A stretch of 25,702 nucleotides of DNA, taken from positions 79,714 through 105,415 of the forward strand of contig JH153879.1 in NCBI GenBank assembly GCA_000226015.1, given 5' to 3'. Made by a program: the position numbers and the translations under genes. Below the pieces are notes generated by a model. It was not told where the DNA came from. It did no database searches and was given only the letters and a program-made list of their open reading frames with translations. Source of the stretch: Mnemiopsis leidyi. Taxonomy: Eukaryota > Ctenophora > Tentaculata > Lobata > Bolinopsidae. Below are positions 1-9,000 of this stretch, in pieces. Each line of letters opens with the position of its first letter. Position 1 is the stretch's first letter.

Positions 1-184
1 ATTTGGTTTGATCACTGAACTATAGTTCTTTACCTTTATTTTTGCATTTTCAGTGTCCTGTTAGATTTTGTTTTCGTGGCACACCTGTGCATTTTAAGAA
101 GTTGTGCCACTATAATATATAAGTTTAAATTATTATTATTATTAACTCAGCCGAATGACCGGGAATCCGTGATTGAGGGTTTCC

Positions 185-252
185 GTTAAAAGATCTAGAA
201 TCTTCCAGAAGCCCCTTAAGTATAACTGTAAAAGCCTGGGTATAGGTGTAAC
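185..252 (+). repeat. Left arm of a dispersed inverted repeat
   Basis: These 68 bases match the reverse complement of 1186-1253 with about six mismatches and no gaps. Weaker similarity extends further on the outer side. The arms are about 930 bases apart. This could be two copies of one dispersed repeat in opposite orientation or the ends of a decayed element. I cannot name the family. Confidence 0.75.
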
Positions 253-1185
253 AAAATACTAAAAAGTAACCTGAAGACTACGTGAACCACACACAAGAAA
301 TGACTAACAACCACGAGAAAACAACGTTCATTTAACAAATTATGATTATTTTTTGACCACTTATTAATGAGAAGTGTCCCATCACACCAAGGCTGACAGA
401 TCAAGAACAGGCATCCACTATCGACATTACTGCAAATACTGGCTGTGATCCAGGGGTTAAGGACATGCTCAAAACTGGGGGTTGGGGCCACTTTTCATAC
501 AAAAATTTGCCAACAATGATCCTTTGGCAAAGCTTAGCGCCACTTAGGCTGGGTTAATTTTGACCTTTTGTGATATAATAATAATAATTATTAGGGAGCT
601 CAAATGTAATGTCATCGTTGACACAAATTGATCTTTCTTTTGATGGTTTGGCCTGTCAAAGTCTAATCAGCCTCCGAGGGAAATAACTTTTGAGAAATTG
701 TGCATGTAAAGTTGATTTTGAACCATTTTGGAAATAGAGCTTGGTTGTGATGTGAGTTTTAATAGTGCTATTTTAGCAGTGACTCCGTGCTAGGTAGTAG
801 GTATTCCAAATTTAAGCTTAAGTCCTACACCGAACTCCTAGCACTGCCATCAAATGATCTGTTTTAGTTCCCAATGAAAGATCTTGCCCCTGGCAAATTC
901 TTTAAAATAAATATGGTACATATGATTCTAGAATGAATTCGACAATGCAAAAGTGATGGTGTGACACGTTTTTACACCATTACAATCATTAATCAGTGCA
1001 TTATATTATACTTTATGAGGGCAGTTTTGGTTGTGTGTAGATTGCTTGCCGAAGCACTAGTTAAATAAGTCAATTTAAACCGCTACAGCAAACATTTTAA
1101 AAACTTGTACATGTCAGATAGCTTGGAAGCAATTTCTGAAAAGAAGTTGTTGAAAATATGGGGGAGGGCAAATGATTTTGTGTTT

Positions 1186-1253
1186 GGTACACCTGTACCC
1201 AGGCTTTCACAGTTATACTGAAGGGGCTCCTGGAAGATTATAGATCTTTTAAC
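1186..1253 (-). repeat. Right arm of a dispersed inverted repeat
   Basis: Inverted partner of 185-252. On the minus strand this copy is open for about 67 codons (1083-1286), whereas the left copy has stops in the matching frame. A faint coding past for the repeat is therefore possible but unproven. Confidence 0.75.
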
Positions 1254-1473
1254 AGAGAGCTTGTCCGTGACCTGGCTGCATTTCAATATTAACTAGTAAT
1301 CTTTGCAGCTATTATAATTGTACAATAAGGTAATTTCATGTTTTTCTATAATCCTATCCTTTGCATCCTTTTATCCTTTGTATCCTAGAATAGCATTGCT
1401 GGACTTGTTATTGTTTTTTACATGAGCATTTTCTGATTCTTTTTATTATCTTTTTCCAGCTCAAGGTGAAGAA

Positions 1474-2214
1474 ATGAAAGTTTCTTTGGTTACAGGTGCC
1501 AATCGTGGCATTGGATTAGAGCTTGTGAAGAGGCTTGCATCAGTTTCTGACCCTGATGGAGATAACATTATTATTGCTTGTTCACGTTCTACGAGCAAGG
1601 AATTGGAAGAAGTGCTGCTTATCCCATCAGTTCATCATGTAACAATGGACATTTCAAGTCAGGAATCGGTTGATGAAGCCCATGAAAAAATTTCGTCAAT
1701 AATCGGGGATAAAGGAATAAATTTACTTGTTAACAATGCCGCAATTCTGATTAAATCCGACTGCCCCACCTCCACAAGCACTGAGGACATCTCAAAGAAT
1801 TTCGATGTCAATGTTGTAGGGACCCACAGAGTGACCCTTAAATTTGCCCCTTTATTGTTCAAAGCTGCTGACCAGAATTCTAGTGCTGATCTTGGAAGCA
1901 AAAGAGCCTTTTGCTTAAACGTATCCTCAGCAGTTGGGAGTATTACAAATACTACATCCCCCTGGCACTCAGCATACCGAATCAGCAAGGCGGCTTTGAA
2001 TATGCTCACCAGGACAACAGCTTTAGAGTTTATAGAAAAAGGTGTTCTTTGTTGCTCTGTCCATCCTGGATGGGTACAGACAAGAATGGGTGGTCCGGAT
2101 GCTCTGATTTCTACTTCAAGTTGCGTTGATGATCTGATGGAGGTGATAGAAAAGGCCAACAAAGAGCACAGTGGGGTTATGCTTCGCAACAAGATGGAGG
2201 TGATGCCATTTTAG
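1474..2214 (+). CDS. Short-chain dehydrogenase/reductase, sniffer/C-factor-like
   Basis: Single-exon gene for a 246-residue soluble NAD(P)-dependent oxidoreductase of the classical SDR family, usual length about 250. Visible motifs are the cofactor-binding TGANRGIG near residues 7-14, LVNNAA near residue 85, a catalytic Ser in the NVSSAVGS segment and the active-site SAYRISK (YxxxK) near residue 168. The PGWVQTRMGG segment follows, as in sniffer and C-factor-like carbonyl reductases. The substrate cannot be read from the sequence; family members reduce carbonyl compounds. The start is the first ATG. A pyrimidine-rich stretch ending in CAG stops 14 bases before it, consistent with a 5'UTR intron or a trans-splice acceptor. 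A decayed copy of the last third of the gene lies about 200 bases downstream, so the locus was once duplicated in tandem. Confidence 0.9.
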   Translation: MKVSLVTGANRGIGLELVKRLASVSDPDGDNIIIACSRSTSKELEEVLLIPSVHHVTMDISSQESVDEAHEKISSIIGDKGINLLVNNAAILIKSDCPTSTSTEDISKNFDVNVVGTHRVTLKFAPLLFKAADQNSSADLGSKRAFCLNVSSAVGSITNTTSPWHSAYRISKAALNMLTRTTALEFIEKGVLCCSVHPGWVQTRMGGPDALISTSSCVDDLMEVIEKANKEHSGVMLRNKMEVMPF

Positions 2215-2421
2215 TAATTACAAACATTGGACTGAAAATTCGAAGGTTGTATTGTAGATGTCTATTATTTCTAGGTTAGAAAATGTAAGATGTGATACTA
2301 GAGCATGGTAGGAGGCTTGTTGTTGAGGTAGGAATATTATGAAATTGTTATGCTGACCGTATAGTTCCTTTTTAAAATATAGCCGATTTATTGATTTTCT
2401 ATTTACTGTGGCATCAGTTTG

Positions 2422-2530
2422 GACAGAAATGGAGGGCTCAATGCTATGATTTCAACGTGAATAAGTTGTGTTGATAATCTCATGGAGGTGGCTGGATAGG
2501 CAAACAAAGAGCATAGTTGGGTTAAAACGA
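2422..2530 (+). pseudogene. Decayed copy of the dehydrogenase 3' end
   Basis: This stretch resembles the 3' coding part of the upstream dehydrogenase (about 2079-2185). Shared blocks include GTTGATAATCTCATGGAGGTG against GTTGATGATCTGATGGAGGTG and CAAACAAAGAGCA against CCAACAAAGAGCA. Stops and small indels break the frame. It ends just before a MITE, which may have inserted next to or into the duplicate. It is probably a dead remnant of a tandem gene copy. Confidence 0.75.
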
Positions 2531-2543
2531 CAAAAGTAATGTA

Positions 2544-2914
2544 CAGTCATCCCCTGATTTACCGGGCTTTTCGGGGGGAAAGCAAAAATGCACGTAAATC
2601 GGGGGACCCGGTAAATCAGGGGAGTGCCATTTGAGGCCGAAATTGGGTCTAAATTGTCCCTTATAAGTCTATATACCGTCTTATGTGTCTATATACCGTC
2701 TTTTTGTCATTGGAACAATGTCAGATAAGTTAAAAGTGTTAGTCCGACTATATTACATAGTTTTGAAAACAAAATTTAACAGTTGCCTTGGAAATAAAAT
2801 AAGTTTCGGGGGAAAGGAATTAGGCCCCATAAATCGGGGAACCCGGTAAATCGGGGCCCGGTAAATCGGGGCCCCATAAATCGGGGGATCCGGTAATATA
2901 TAGAAAAATGACTG
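2544..2914. mobile_element. MITE, Tc1/mariner-like (TA-flanked)
   Basis: The element starts with TA-CAGTCAT and ends with ATGACTG-TA, so it has short inverted ends and a TA target duplication, as expected of Tc1/mariner/pogo-type elements. The interior holds an inverted pair of 16 bases (2551-2566 and 2607-2622, CCCCTGATTTACCGGG and its complement). Towards the right end there are several more GGTAAATCGGGG-type copies. It is 371 bases long with no open reading frame, so it is non-autonomous. A further ATGACTG lies at 2929-2935, just past the right end. Confidence 0.75.
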
Positions 2915-3286
2915 TAAAATGACTGGGAATGACTGTAATTTAAATTTTTGATAAATTTTTAATAGATAAGATAAGATTGCATTTTAGGATAATGTACCTA
3001 TGTTCTATAAGCACCATTCTATAGCATTTCAAAATTCAAGAACAATGTTCGTTTACCAGTATAGCTACAGTGATGATAGTTGTATGTTTCATCGCCAATC
3101 CTACGTTCTTAAAAAGAAGTTTAGATACATTATATGTTGGAATCACTAAGTCTAAAAGACAAAATATTCCCTACTCAGATATCGTTTGCTTTGCATAGGG
3201 GAAATAGCCACTAAGGTGTTGCTAAAATGCCTTTCAAATTCATTTAAATAAGTTATTAAATAACATATTTTATTTTTTCAATTTAG
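2915..3286. other. AT-rich intergenic or 5'UTR intron sequence
   Basis: No gene is supported. It ends with a pyrimidine-rich tract and an acceptor-like TTTAG at 3286, 24 bases before the PLPBP start codon. Confidence 0.5.
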
Positions 3287-3310
3287 GCTCCAGGTACCAA
3301 TCTCAAATTC

Positions 3311-4030
3311 ATGAATAAAATCATTCGAAGCTATACACTTATGGCATCAATTCGATCAAATCTGGCATCCATAAAGGAGGAGATTGGCAGCAAAGCAAAT
3401 TGTGATCATGTCAGACTTGTGGCTGTGAGCAAGACAAAGCCCATTTCTGACATTGAAGCTGCTTATGAGGCTGGGCAGAGGGTTTTTGGTGAGAATTATA
3501 TCAATGAGATGGTAGAAAAAAGCCATGCTCTTGTACATCTCTCTGAAATAAAATGGCATTTTATTGGTAACCTGCAAAAGAAGAACTGTCCCAAGCTGAC
3601 CACTTGTAAAAACTTATCTGTGGTGGAAACTGTGGATTCAGAAAAAGTTGCCAAAGCTTTAAACAATGGATGGAAGAGAAATGGTGACGGCAACAAGCTA
3701 AACATATTTATTCAAGTTAATACTAGTAAAGAAGAGCAGAAAAGTGGGTGCATGCCAGAAAAAACCGTGTGTTTAGCTAATTTTGTCAAGATGGAATGTG
3801 ATGTATTGAACTTAAAAGGAGTAATGACTATTGGTGCATTTGGATATGATTGGAGTCAGGGGGATAACCCTGACTTTCTTGAACTGCTTAAATGCCACAA
3901 AGAGTTAACTGAACACTTCAATGAAGATTTCGAGATTTCAATGGGAATGTCAGATGATTTTGGAAAAGCAATCGAAATGGGTAGTACAAATGTTAGAGTT
4001 GGCAGCAAAATATTTGGTGCTAGAAACTGA
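3311..4030 (+). CDS. PLPBP: Pyridoxal phosphate homeostasis protein (PLPBP/YggS family)
   Basis: Single-exon gene for a 239-residue protein of the YggS/PROSC family, which binds pyridoxal 5'-phosphate and helps maintain vitamin B6 balance in the cytosol or mitochondria. Visible features: VRLVAVSKTKP with the PLP-binding lysine near residue 41, VFGENYINE near residue 59, KWHFIGNLQ near residue 81, the VMTIGAFG strand near 175, and a C-terminal SMGMSDDFGKAIEMGSTNVRVGSKIFGAR that forms the phosphate-binding end. Family members are usually 230-275 residues, so it is full length. LQKKNCPKL replaces the usual LQxNK-type segment, a mild divergence. A second Met at residue 11 could be an alternative start; the first ten residues could be a weak targeting extension. 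Confidence 0.95.
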   Translation: MNKIIRSYTLMASIRSNLASIKEEIGSKANCDHVRLVAVSKTKPISDIEAAYEAGQRVFGENYINEMVEKSHALVHLSEIKWHFIGNLQKKNCPKLTTCKNLSVVETVDSEKVAKALNNGWKRNGDGNKLNIFIQVNTSKEEQKSGCMPEKTVCLANFVKMECDVLNLKGVMTIGAFGYDWSQGDNPDFLELLKCHKELTEHFNEDFEISMGMSDDFGKAIEMGSTNVRVGSKIFGARN

Positions 4031-5608
4031 TTTCTTCGTGCTATAAACACATAAAGATTTAGAATTTCATCAACTAAGTGCAATGTTAAGGTCAAAAAAG
4101 TGTACAGCATGGTTCAATTTTTTCCGTGACAAAAAATGATGTAATCCCTTGACCATTGCATGTTGAAATTTCCCATTTCTGTTAAATGTGTATCCTCTAC
4201 CGATTCCTAATTGTATTTTTTACTCGTTATATATATTAGTATTTTAGGTGCTTGTTGCAAAAATAGAATCTTTAGTATCCTGACTTTTCAGGATTGTAGC
4301 AATTTCCATCATATTTATAGCTAACAAACTTTATGAAAGTAATCGAGCAAACATAACACTGGATGAATAGATTTAAAAAATACAGTGGTAACTGTTGAGT
4401 GTTGAAGTATTATAAATTCACATGATATAACAATCTTCAGTCGCTTTTTGAAATTATTTTTTCAAAATAGGAACAATGAATAAGAGCATTCAGACCAAAA
4501 TATGAAGATCAATTGTTGCTGCTTCAGTAGCATTTCAACCTTTGAATTGATGTAAAATATTGTCATGAACACACGTAAGTTAATTAATTTGAGTAAACTC
4601 AGTTGCACGATCATTGTTTTGATGTATATTGGTTTATACCTTGTGATCTGAAGATGTACGGATTATTGTGAGATACATTTTTACTTAAAATGTAGTAGAA
4701 CACTAATCTTTGGACATGCAGGAATCATTCTTTCCAACTCTGATATTTTTTGCCGAAGGCAAAAAAGCAAAATGGCTTTTAAAGTGGTCGGATTTTGGTT
4801 GTGGGTAGGTAGTTAGATGGCGGTACCCCCTGTCCCAAAGCAATTTAACACATAGTGCGCGCCACCATTACCACGTCAACAGTGTATGTTTTAGAATTTG
4901 ACTTCTGCAAAGTTTTTCTACGCTGACTATATTTTTGCGAGTTTATCACCGTTGTGCGAAGCAGTACTTATCACTATCAAAGTATTATGTCAATTAGTTA
5001 TTCAATTCTAATGCTTATCTGACTTATCTACGGTTTTAAGTTTATGCGAAACTATGGCCAATTAATTCATTCTTAATTTGTATTTCTTATGCCACTTCAA
5101 ATTTTATTTTGCGATATCACGATAATATTATTATTAATAGATAAGGTGACACAATATGAGGACACGTGAAATTGCAGCGTTATGCTAATAAACACATCGC
5201 AATGGGCCGATTGAACGACCACGAAACTTTTAACAAAATTTAGACCCAAAAATAGACCCAGATCCGTTGTTTTAAGAAGTTAAAATTTCGCCAGGTTTAA
5301 GTTTTCGAAACCGAAAACTAGTAACTACTAGCAGTATAAATCAACAGCGACCAGTATCATCAGACAAGTTGCAATAAAATTGTTCCAGTTTAACGGCCAA
5401 TATTTCCACTGTAGCCGTGGTATTCCATCAGCAGTCTTTGCAGCAGATATTTTATTTACAGTATATCTGCTGCTCAACTTCAATTGCTATTTGCTTCTAG
5501 CAATAGCTGAGGGAATATTGATTATTGAAGAAACTTCTTTAAAATTCGAGAAATGGTAATCTAGCGTCCACCTGAGACTTAACTAAGCGGGCCCAATTCT
5601 TGTTAAAG
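4031..5608. other. Intergenic region, no gene supported
   Basis: The first part is probably the PLPBP 3'UTR. The rest is AT-rich with no convincing coding. One small palindrome is listed separately. A missing first exon of TAB1 could lie here: the open frame at 5609-5881 has no ATG after its last upstream stop. I could not identify such an exon with confidence. Confidence 0.5.
4746..4766. repeat. Short palindrome, T6GCC-GAA-GGCA6
   Basis: A perfect 9-base inverted repeat (TTTTTTGCC and GGCAAAAAA) around a GAA loop. It may be the edge of a small dispersed element. I see no coding or regulatory role from the sequence. Confidence 0.5.
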
Positions 5609-5881
5609 GAAAAACTGTGCAAAATCGGTACACCCAAGTGGACCGAGTGACCAGTCCGACTAGCCAAACAACCAACACTCAAACTGATCTGGAAAGTCCC
5701 CTCTCTGACTGTGAGACCGTGCAGATCAGCCCTGACAGACCTTACAGACTTCAGCTGAAATTTACACAGCAAACCCAGACAGACCTGAGTGAGGAGGAGC
5801 AGAGTGATAGGAGTGGTGGACTTCAGAGACACTGCTCGACTTTACTGTTTTCCCAGAAGACACAGACATCTGACTACCCAG
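5609..5881 (+). CDS. Possible 5' exon of TAB1 with three TQT motifs
   Basis: An open frame of about 90 codons, hydrophilic and rich in S, T, Q and D, which looks coding. It contains NTQTDLESP, QTQTDLSEEE and KTQTSDYP. TQT cores flanked by acidic residues are the classical recognition motif of dynein light chain LC8, so this may be a multivalent LC8-binding tail. If the exon ends at 5881 (donor CCAG/GTTTTA), its phase matches the next TAB1 exon at 6030 and the joined frame stays open. The open frame has no ATG: GTG at 5617 is not a credible animal start. The true start must therefore lie in an unseen upstream exon, or this is an untranslated or alternative exon. The core TAB1 start at 6047 does not need it. 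Confidence 0.5.
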
Positions 5882-6046
5882 GTTTTATCGCTCCATTCAA
5901 GAAATGACATTAACTGACCACTGCAGTATGCACACTTAGGCAGCTAGCAGGGAATTTTTACCATAAAACCTATAAATCCAGACGCAGCTACCAAAAATCT
6001 TTCAAAATTCGTGACTATTTTGTTTTCAGAAGACGATCAGCAGGTC

Positions 6047-9000
6047 ATGCACACTCATCCCTACGAGAATGTGGATCCCCTTGTAAGCATATATAAACGA
6101 CTAGAAGAGTTAAAAATCAATTTGTGCATTTTTGCCTCGAAATTCAAAGCAAACTAGGATTCGTTGAGTTTAAACATTATAAAAGCGTAGAAAAATGTGG
6201 TTAGTCTTGAAAAACTTTACCTATTATGAACCAAATTTCTCCAGGACATGTTGAGTAATTGTCAGTTTAGCGGGACAAGTAGTCAAGTAAATCAGACATA
6301 CAAGACTAACAGCAAAAGCCATGGCTATGAAGACACTTACTTCAGATACAGCTTCGGTAGAGTTTTTCATCTTAGGGTGGTTCAATCTTTTTACTTGTGT
6401 AGATTGAAATTTTGTTTACTTCTTAGAATTAATTTTCTTGAGAAAGTATTTACAGCTTGTCTAGTAAGTTCGGGAATATTTAAAGGAACACATTATTGGA
6501 TTGTTTAATTCGAAGATGTTATAAATATTGCATTATTGTAGTAAGTTATCGTTTTGCAACTTTTGTCTGCTCTTTCAGGGAATGACTCGTTCTACGCAGT
6601 GTTGGATGGTCATGACGGTTCTGAAGTTGCCCATTTTTCAAGAGATACTCTTGTCAGAGAGTTCTGTAGAGGCATTATGTTAGGTAAACAGATTTGATAT
6701 CTATTACTTAATATTAATCTCGCACGCAGTTTTTCTATTGTAAATCTGTTGATCTGTAGTTAATCGTAACCAAGTTCAGCATATTCAAGCAGAAGTTTGA
6801 TTCAATGAAACATTAAGAATTTAGAAAGTGCCTACATATTTAGGTAAACAGAACATAGCAGAAGTATTGGAAGAGTGTATTAGTAACGTGGACAAGCACC
6901 TCCACGACCGCATCATGCCGCTTTTAGAGGAGCGTGCTGACATTAAAGTCAAAATCGCTGGAGTAAGTTCGTCTTAAGCACCAATTAGGATGATTTTATA
7001 TTTGATAAAAACTGTTATACTTTGCCAAATATGATAGAAGCTAATTGCCTAATTTAATAAATCTAAACTCTGAAAACGTTTATAGATTTAATTCAGCCCG
7101 TTTAATAGCGAATTCAGAGGTGAAATCAGTTTTGGACTATGATTTGAAACTTTTATCGAAGAAGTATATTTGACAAAATGTAACAAGAATAAATCAACGG
7201 GACACAAAATATCATAGGGCTGACAATTTGACCTTTGGGTTAAGGGCCAAACACGAATATAGATATCGACTGAAATACAAAAACGATTGGGGATACCAGC
7301 AACATCCATGATGAGGCACTAGGGTGCCTCGGACTCTTACTCTGGACCCCAACTAATATATTTCAGACTAATAATTCGTATGAAGCGTATCGAGCTTATC
7401 CTGACGAGATTCACAGGCTCGGAGAAATAGAGGATCAAATAAAGGTTTGTTATTGTTCACAGCACATCGAAATAGCGCTCTCTGTAAAGTTTGTCCTTAC
7501 CTGTTGAGTGTTGAGTTAAATCACCAACGTTTTCTGTAATCAACTAAACTACTCAGCAGGATCATGTTTTATCATATTTTATCTGTAGATTTACAGGGAG
7601 GTACTACAGTAGCAGCAGCTGTGATACATAACAACATGCTGTATGTGGCTAACGTGGGAGATTCGCGTGTTATACTTTGTACCTATGTACCTGGATCTGA
7701 TTCTAGTGTGGAGTTCAAGGTACATAGTATACAATGTATATACAAACACACAGCCACAAATACACATAATACACAGCCACATAGATACAGACACATAAAC
7801 ACACAGACACAAATACACACAATACACAGACACATGGATACAGACACATAAACACACAGACACGCAAAATACACAGCCCCAGAGACACAGAAATTAAAGA
7901 ATCTAAAATTGGTACCAAAATCGTTGTCATAGTTCACAGTCGCCTCTAACAGTCCTGCAATAAACACAACGAAACTACAAGCCGGACTAACGAAATGTTA
8001 ATACACACTTCAGATAGACCAGCTTACAGAAGACCACACAACCGCCAATGACAATGAGCTAGATCGACTATCTCAGCTAGGGTTAAACAGACAAGAGATC
8101 CAGACAAAACGTCGTGTTGGCTCCATGGAGACTACCCGCTCCATCGGGGACTTCGCAGTGAAGTGGGGGTACAAGGACTTCGATATCTTGAGGTAAGTGT
8201 CACGTGTCCTCGAGTATTCCGAGATTTCTAAGGATATCACCCCTTAAGGATATCACCCCTTAAAGGAGTCACTAGTGACGCCAATAGTAGGAATACTAGC
8301 TTTTGTAATGGTATTTTAGGAGTAATTTTCAGTCACAGAAGTCTTAAATGGTCCATGCCAATTCTCTAAGTAAGATGCTAGAATACAGTGGGGATGTGAT
8401 CATTAAAAGAAGTGGTAAAGAAGTGGTAAATTTTTTTCGAAAGTGGAGAGGCTCCCGATAATCATTTTGTCCGGCTATAATAACTTTTATACTTTTAGTG
8501 AGGATGCTCATGTGATCATACGATTTTTTGATTTATGACCGCACGAAATAATGACAAAATTTTTTGCTTGAATGAAATACAGTGAAAATCATACAGCTAA
8601 CTAAGTTTTCTAAAAATCATGTAATAAAATCAATATATTTCTACGGGAAAAAATGTTCATCTGATGTTTTGCTGTTTATCAAGTATAACAGTTTCTCGTA
8701 CCTAGCTTACTCGCACTCCAAAATAGAGGCACCCACCCATTTTCCCTTGGGAGACGTGCACGTGCAAGTTTGAGGTGCACCTCCCTCTTCTTCTGCGGCT
8801 CTCAGCAAGACTGTGCCTTGGGACAACCATCCACTGGCTCCGTCTTCGTTAGTCACATAGCACTTGTGAGGGCACCACATCATGTGACACAAAGCTAGTC
8901 CGTCCACACACCGACAGTTGTTGCAGCCGTCATTGAAGGAGGTTCCGTCGTAGGCAAGAGCGCTCTCCCCGTCAGGACCTACGTAGCTGCATGGCGCGCA

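Larger units (their letters stand above)
1..1450. other. Intergenic region with no supported gene
   Basis: No open reading frame here looks like a real protein. The stretch is AT-rich, with short ATT/AAT microsatellites near 130-145 and 575-595. It holds the two arms of an inverted repeat and a weak hairpin near 787-844, both listed separately. The short reading frames on the minus strand at 216-491 and 1083-1286 overlap the repeat arms and resemble no family I recognise. Part of this stretch may be 5' flank or an intron of the dehydrogenase gene, because an acceptor-like site lies just before that start codon. Confidence 0.6.

Noticed and set aside
1659-2192. 177-codon open frame on the minus strand
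   Set aside because: Lies fully antisense to the dehydrogenase and has no family features; it is a shadow of that gene.
4746-4766. T6GCC-GAA-GGCA6 palindrome as a bacterial-type terminator
   Set aside because: The sequence is eukaryotic; such short palindromes are common in AT-rich intergenic DNA.
5617-5619. GTG as start codon of the TQT exon
   Set aside because: Animal genes very rarely start at GTG; an upstream exon or an untranslated role is more likely.
6357-6508. Extension of the TAB1 exon frame to 6508
   Set aside because: Read-through past the donor at 6357; the downstream exon at 6579 restores the TAB1 motif order.
7591-7967. Overlapping open frames on both strands rich in Cys/Val or Thr/His
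   Set aside because: They come from the CA-rich minisatellite and, on the + strand, from TAB1 exon 7597-7719 read into its intron.
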